A model generated the notes under the pieces. That model made no database searches. It was not told the DNA's origin and worked only from the letters and a program-made list of their open reading frames with translations. This document shows, one piece after another, positions 57,766 through 64,000 of a stretch of DNA of 64,000 nt. The position numbers and the translations under genes were made by a program. Where the stretch lies: assembly GCA_019055375.1 (NCBI GenBank), contig JAHQIW010007087.1, positions 227,663 through 291,662 on the forward strand. The letters run 5' to 3'. Position 1 is the first letter of the stretch; each line of letters starts with the position of its first letter. Source of the stretch: Parelaphostrongylus tenuis (lineage: Eukaryota > Nematoda > Chromadorea > Rhabditida > Metastrongylidae).

Positions 57766-60167
57766 TGTTTACTCGCTTGCTATACAAGTGTAGCTGCTTC
57801 AGCGGTTAATCCGTCGATTGTAGATGTCTCCTTCCCAATAAGCTAGCGTCAGGCAATAGTGCGCCGATCTTAAGGCGATTTTCATACACGTGGCGTCCAT
57901 TCCTTTCATCCCCTTCTCCCAAATGCCTAGATTTGCCGCACACCCTTGGATTATCGTTGTTTAACCCGAGGTGTATATTAATCGAATGCGTAACGTATGA
58001 ATGCGAGTGTCGTGTACGCTTTCGCACGGGCTTCGGAAGATTTAGGCGTTTTTCTTTTACTAAATGATAAATGTATTGTTCCATTTAGATCCTGGGAAAA
58101 TGTATGGCTAGCGAGGAGCAGCATTGACCGACCCGTAGGCAGGCCTTTGCATCGGACACACAAGCCCCGAGAAAATCCCAGGTATGGCCACAGTCTAATG
58201 TAATGGACGCACAGGCACTCCGTTCACACGATAAAAGCGAGTGCTCACAAAAGGATATAGAACTCGCCCTAAAGAGCAAGAGCTATCGAGTCACGTCTAT
58301 GATCAAAGGCAACCAGCCCCTGTAAGGGGAGCCCACTATGTCCTACACTTCTTAGAAGAGTACTTTAGTTAGAGAGCAATCTATATTCCTAAATGACAGA
58401 TTGCAGAGGAGTGGTTCAATGCAGAATAGCAGAATTACGATATTTTTCCTCGATGCTAGTCATAGTACCTTTGGGTAGGTACGTGAGAGCAGCATGCTTA
58501 TCAGGATCGATCCCTATAAGTACAACGGTGCTCTAATGCAGTAGGCGTCTTAAAACACCAGGAATGAGTTTAAATAAATAAGACGTGAGTTGAAATCAAG
58601 GCATATGATAGCGGGTAGGGGAATAGGTAAAAGAGTGAGAAAAGTAGATAGTATGAGAGAAAATTTTTGATATAAATGATGGTAGGTAATTGATATTTGA
58701 GAGGAGCATGTAGTGGGAGAAAATTGCTTGATACTAATGCAAGAATTATGGCGCAACTCCGCGCAACGTGACAATGTAACTTCTACAGCAAATGACCCCC
58801 CCAGATTTCTGTAAAATTGGTGTCAAATCTGATGTAAGCAAATACATAAAAACGTCAGCAGATGGCCAATAGCATTGAACCGAACACAAGCACAATCCGC
58901 CACGTGCCCCCCCTCTTTTCTGCAACTGTGAGAAACCGCCGCGTCGCCCATTGACGTCGATGCGACAAGCCCGATAATAACGAGGTAAAGACATAGAGGT
59001 GAAAGAACCAATCTAGACAAATGAAAGAATCGAGAGGAAAGTAACAGACCGGAGCCCCAGCCACATATTCGAGGAGTAGGAGCGCCCTCTCAAGGGCAGC
59101 AAAACGAATAACGAAAAATCTACAATGTTGAGCTTATTCCCGTAGTTCATTTGTCGCCCTGCTAAAGTGATAGCCTTGTGGTGTGAGAACGAATGGGAGC
59201 TTGACAGCGTTATACGTTGTAAGGAAAGACGCCTAGGAACAGGAGTTGAATACTCGAGAGAGTGTTCAACAGCACAACACGCATGAGTAGAGCCGGTAGG
59301 GGAGAACACAGTCAAGAATCAGATCCTGAAGGATCAGTCCGCGCACATTTTTCGAGCCAAATTCCCATGAAAGACTCCAAGTAGAGTTTGCGCGCCCCCT
59401 TGACCCTGCGCCTCACTAAAACATTTTCCTCAGGTCAACAGTGGCCAATTGTTTGCCAATTCTATTGTAGGAAAAGCGAATTTGTATTCTAAAGTGAGCA
59501 GCTTCCGTTTCGATAGTAAGCGCATAGACAAGATGATATACCAGAATGATTTCACAAACAAATACGCAGTTGAACGGATACCAAAAACCAATCCGGTTTT
59601 CAAATACGTATTTGTAGTGTTGTCTAAGTTGATTGTGCCTACTTCCTGATGTAGTGGCTAGACACTTAATGAAGAAGGCCACTTAGTACAGCGTAACGTC
59701 CCAAATGATCTATCGCTCACAGTGGCTGGGATGGTGTTCCTGGGTGTCGGATTACAGCAAGTACAGTTACCAATCGGGCGGCCATCAATCATACCCCAAG
59801 TAGCGGATCACTCAAAGCTGTAATACTCGGAAGGTGCCAACTTCACTCACTAAGAAAGTCCCCCCTAGACCAAGAGTAACAGTGTGACCTGAGTTAATAA
59901 ACTGTTTTGGTAAGTGCTAGTAGAGAAATACACCCACACCGACATCCGAAGGGATCTTCATCGAATAACACATAGGACCGCGAGCCAGGAGTATTGTCCG
60001 ATATAGCGGGGACGACCCCTTGAGGAGCGGATAATCTTACATCGGGACTCTAAGGAAAAACAATAACAGTCAGCCCAGAACAATTTTTTTGAGCTGGGGC
60101 ACGGCACCTGTTATCGTGAACGCCGGACACGTGTTTCAAAGTACATCAGTAGGTATATGTTTTTTAT
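57766..60167. other. No gene or repeat recognised
   Basis: Less AT-rich than the rest of the window, with fewer long A/T runs. Open frames on both strands lack family similarity or splice context. Confidence 0.4.
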
Positions 60168-60275
60168 TAGGTTGGAAAGAAGATTATCCATCGTCTTGGA
60201 TGGGTATGTTCTTTTTTCGCCATGGATCCGGGGTTGTGCGAATTTTCATATCATTCGAAGGGATACTAGCGTCTA
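60168..60275 (+). mobile_element. Mariner 5'-end fragment, same subfamily as 50314-51070
   Basis: TAGGTTGGAAAGAAGATTATCC, ATGTTCTTTTTTCGCCATGG, TTTTCATATCATTCGAAGG align in order with the first ~100 bp of the 50314 element. No right end is found in the window. Confidence 0.7.
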
Positions 60276-63200
60276 CACACACGCACATAGATCCAGCTAG
60301 CTGCACATCCTCAACTACAACACTGTCATGCAATAATATCAAGGTGGCTCGCCCCACAAAGCTACAGGATGAATCATGACCATAAGCCAAGAAGGAACAA
60401 AACAGATTATAGCCTGGGAATGATATCGTACAGATAAAGACAACTACTTTGCTAGATGGGACAAGACATTCAATTGTGTGTCCGTAACTGGTGCTTAGCT
60501 CTAAGAATGCATCAAAGAAAACGTCAGAGCAACGCACCATTGGCGCACAACGACCGACGAACAAGTTTAATAGAAGGGATATTTTGCATATTTGACCTCG
60601 CTCCGAGTGGCAAATCCAACTCAACGCAATCTTTCACATAATCACGAGACAATGACCTAAAAGAGTCTGCAATGGACAGTATATTCACGCAAACAAGAAT
60701 CGTCAGCACGAAGCACGCTACACCCTACTACTGACTCACTAGCATTAGACATCGAAAGCTGCCGCTCTTGTTTCCCAGAAGACACAATGCCAAACTCACA
60801 GCACCACGACTCAGATACGAGATTCGAGAGCCCGAACATAGTTGGAGGATGGACGAGCTTGCCAGCCATGATCTACATCCTAGCCCAAATAGCATCTCAG
60901 CACCCGTAGTAGGGAACGGCACGTTGGATCCATCTTAGATGATGTAACATCATCATCATCTATGAAGAAGCAGATGCTCAGTCACTAAAGGAAGTATAAT
61001 ACTGAAGTTCGACGTTTCCTGTGTCGAATCTAATTCCGTAAAGCTCAGAGGCAGTGTACCGGATGAACTAAACAGACGTCTGTGATCTGATCCAAGACCT
61101 TTGTATAGCGAGCCGACGCTACATTGTCCACGACGGAAGCTGGCTGGATCGATTCTGAAGTGGATGTAGTAATTGAAGTGCACATGTATGCTGAGTCACG
61201 AGTGAATAAGACTATACCGTTGTCCGTTGATTAGTACACAGTGAGTGGGCAAGATAGATATGGTAATTTTGATAATGTATATATATCGAAACGCAGTGGA
61301 ACTATATACTTCCCCAAACGGCTAGTCATATATTAATTGGCAGACTACAATATCATGACCAGGCATTTACGCACTATACGTTATGCGAGTCTATGTTGAG
61401 GAAGTGCGCTAATGAATATCAGGGCCGTCACGAAAGGCTACAACTTTGGGCCATCAGAAACCGTATAAGTCAGATGCTATAAAGTACAATGATGCTTTTT
61501 AGGATGTCCGTTGCATCATGAGCACTCTGAACGACTGCCAGCCAAAACGGAACGCCAGAGACATCTGGTTGGGAGTCTACGACTCATCACGCAGTAATGC
61601 ACCAACAAAAACTCGATGGATATATCGTCCATTCTACTGCCCAATATGGATGCATACCTGTCGGAAGCGTCGTGAATTTTATTGTAAGTAGTAACTAATA
61701 AGATAAATGCCCGTTAAACAAGTTGATCAGGAGGAACAGCCTATCGTGAATGCTATCTGTCTAATCTTCTAGTCTATCTGTAAGTAATCTCGATTGATCA
61801 CTCTAATCAGTAGAAAATGAACGAAAGTAGATCGCTGAAGGATCAATATGATAGATCATTTACATGCTTAAAATAGACCTAGACGTGTCTATTCTTGACT
61901 CAAATGGCTTTGTACTGGATTCATTCACGCATGATTAGGGATCTAAGTCGAGCAGAGCTGGGTATCTCATCTGCAGTCGTGATGTGAACCTGAACTGGCT
62001 GCATTCGAAGCCCGACCTCATGTATGTGCCTCGCCGTGCTCTCTTCCCTGCTTTCCCTGCCAAGCATCCCTCTCCTCCGCCGCCTTTCATTTTTCTCCTC
62101 CCCCAATACTAGTGCTAGAAGCTACAAATTGTTGTCGCACGATGGCCCAAATGATTTATTGCGATCAGTGTGATCACCTCATTACCCAATATTCACCTTT
62201 GGATAAAAGTTTCGGTTCGATACTTTGTGAATTGAGAGTGTGTGAACTGAGCATTTGTGGACATTTAGCGAGCAACTTTTTTCATATTATATTTTCACGG
62301 TGTGGAGAGGGTATCTTAGATTCGAGAACCACTGACTCTTTCCGGACCGTCCATCCACTCGTCTGCGTCTCTAACCACAGAATGAGAAGCATAGGCTTAT
62401 TATTGTATACTAAGTTTTATGTTTTTGTTATTTTTCTATGTCTTTGTATGTATATATAAGAAAAACCCCCAAATAAATTATAATTCTGTTAAATAAGCCA
62501 GAAGAAACATCGATTGAAAATTGCATATTATTAATTCAATGCAAGAGACCACGCAGGAGTGGTTTAAGAGGTAAGAGGGCCAGCCTCAAGGTAAACCTTC
62601 ATTCGACTAGCATACAATATAGAACCGCTCAGAGAAACAAGTAGATAATATGGTACTCCATCTAGCATAACATCGCAGTTTGAGCCTTTCGAGAATACTG
62701 GTAAACATGGCACGGATACAGTATTCGAAGCAGTATGTTCCGCATTTTCAAGCTCGTTACGCCAGTTAAATCGGTGTCTTTTTCGGTTCAGCCTTCTTTT
62801 ACAGACCAAGTCTAGTAACTGGTAAGTGCCCAGCACAAGACCTCATCAAAGCACTCAAAATGACATCGTGTCATCCATATTGCTAGATAACTATCGGTTT
62901 TGAGCGAAGGTCATAGAAGAAGTCGAATGAAAGAGGGTATGATTCATCAGTCACGAGCTCGACTGCTAGTCAGCAGTGTCGGGGGAATATATGTGATTGT
63001 GGTGCATTTGTTATCGGCTGTCGAGAGTACTTATATAGTAGAGCGTATATACCCTTTGCAAGGAATAGTTGAACCGAAAGGCACGTACATACTGAGGAAT
63101 CCTGCGCCAAGTGGCGAAAAACAGGCTCGTGTAGTACTGTGTAGTGCCGTATAAGACATCATAAACCTCCATTAAAGGGAAAACATATAAGCAGATCGCT

Positions 63201-64000
63201 AAGCTGCGTGCCACACTAGGGTCAGAGATTGCAAGGCGAAAGGAGTACTGAGCGCTGTTTAGAATAGTCATATCGATAACAAGCGATCTCCCATTTTTCT
63301 AATCCGCAAACTTTCATGGGAGCTGCATCTAAACGTAGTTATACGCAAGCAATTCGTCGCCTATTTAAAGATTGTCATATGTGCGATGCGTTTTACTATG
63401 TTGGACCATATTACCTATGGTGAGATCTTCTGTGTAAAAGTAATGGATAGTGCTGTGGATGTTGAATACCAGCATTGCGGCCAAAGCGTAGGTTGGGATT
63501 TCAGTAGAATAGCCAATTGGTCTTTGAATCTATATTAAGCCGACCCGCGCCCCCAATTTTTATGCACTTGGAATAACAGCATAACAATACTAGCGTTTCG
63601 ACATCCGTATTTTTCATCCTACTTTCCTCTGCAAGGTTATCGATAGCATTTGCGTTTCCGTTCTGTGACGCAGAGTATCATCTTCTTAGCGATGTTGTTA
63701 GTGTGTCTGCCTTAGACTGATCTTTGCCTATCTTGGAACGTACGAGCTAAGAGTTACTACGGGTCAGTTGATGGTTGCAAGAGGCTGGAGGAGATTTCAT
63801 AGGCTTCGTACGCTTATTCTTTTGCTTCCCTGCCACTGCATCTAGACACTGCGCACCTCGTCTATAATTTTGATTCGCGTACTTTGATAAACCTAGTAAA
63901 TTGATCCATTTAGTGTTGCACTCTGACAAATGACCATTAGTAGTGGCTAAAGTGATTTTGAGATTTGTGAACTAATAAACCCCACATTGTAGATAGTAGA
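60276..64000. other. No gene recognised to the right edge
   Basis: A plus-strand open frame at 62112-62459 is followed by AATAAA at 62473-62478, the only hint of a transcript end, but the protein (Cys-rich start, hydrophobic end) matches nothing I know. A weak tRNA A-box-like word lies at 62555-62580 without a B box. (CAT)n at 60948-60960. Confidence 0.35.

Noticed and set aside
60184..60624. 146-codon minus-strand frame
   Set aside because: Begins inside a mariner fragment, no domain, no splice context; less AT-rich sequence lengthens chance frames.
1..64000. CRISPR arrays, operons, bacterial promoters, viral genes
   Set aside because: None seen; the window is eukaryotic with introns, SINEs and LINEs.

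Overview
The window looks like a parasitic nematode nuclear genome, probably a strongylid (hookworm-like). Grounds: AT-rich sequence, short exons with nematode-style splice sites (acceptors such as TTTCAG), candidate trans-splice acceptors just upstream of two start codons, an RTE-type LINE, mariner remnants and several tRNA-headed SINE copies. There is no bacterial or organellar gene organisation. Species is inference only.

Layout. (1) 37-8522, minus strand: nine exons of an ANKRD13C-like gene (endomembrane ankyrin-repeat protein), start codon at 8490-8492, running off the left edge before its C-terminus; its introns are packed with SINEs, MITEs, a palindromic mariner remnant and subrepeat arrays. 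(2) 8.5-35.2 kb: gene-poor and repeat-rich. It holds inverted arrays of ~150-bp subrepeats, SINE-A and SINE-B copies, a decayed RTE retrotransposon at 21439-24794 with a SINE abutting it at the same target motif, a mariner relic near 30.5 kb, a foldback element with a perfect 15-bp target duplication (31493-31935) and a second RTE 3' fragment. (3) 35263-46574, plus strand: a 15-exon gene for a two-domain NDP-rhamnose synthase (RML-2/RHM type: N-terminal dTDP/UDP-glucose 4,6-dehydratase, C-terminal epimerase/reductase-like domain). All splice phases agree except for two single-base homopolymer insertions, in exons 2 and 11. (4) 47282 to about 56.1 kb, minus strand: an unidentified multi-exon gene, convergent with the rhamnose gene. 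Its last four exons chain in phase and end in a Ser-rich then basic C-terminus; further candidate exons lie upstream. Two internally deleted mariners lie in this interval. (5) About 57-64 kb: an RTE 3' stub, a CpG-rich block, one mariner end, then about 6 kb in which I recognise no gene and where base composition looks less AT-rich.

The host genes are a housekeeping membrane-trafficking/chaperone-type protein, a nucleotide-sugar enzyme and an unknown. They are not obviously one pathway. Repeat letters (SINE-A, SINE-B, MITE-C, FBR, inverted subrepeat element) are my own working labels, defined by internal comparison of copies within this window.
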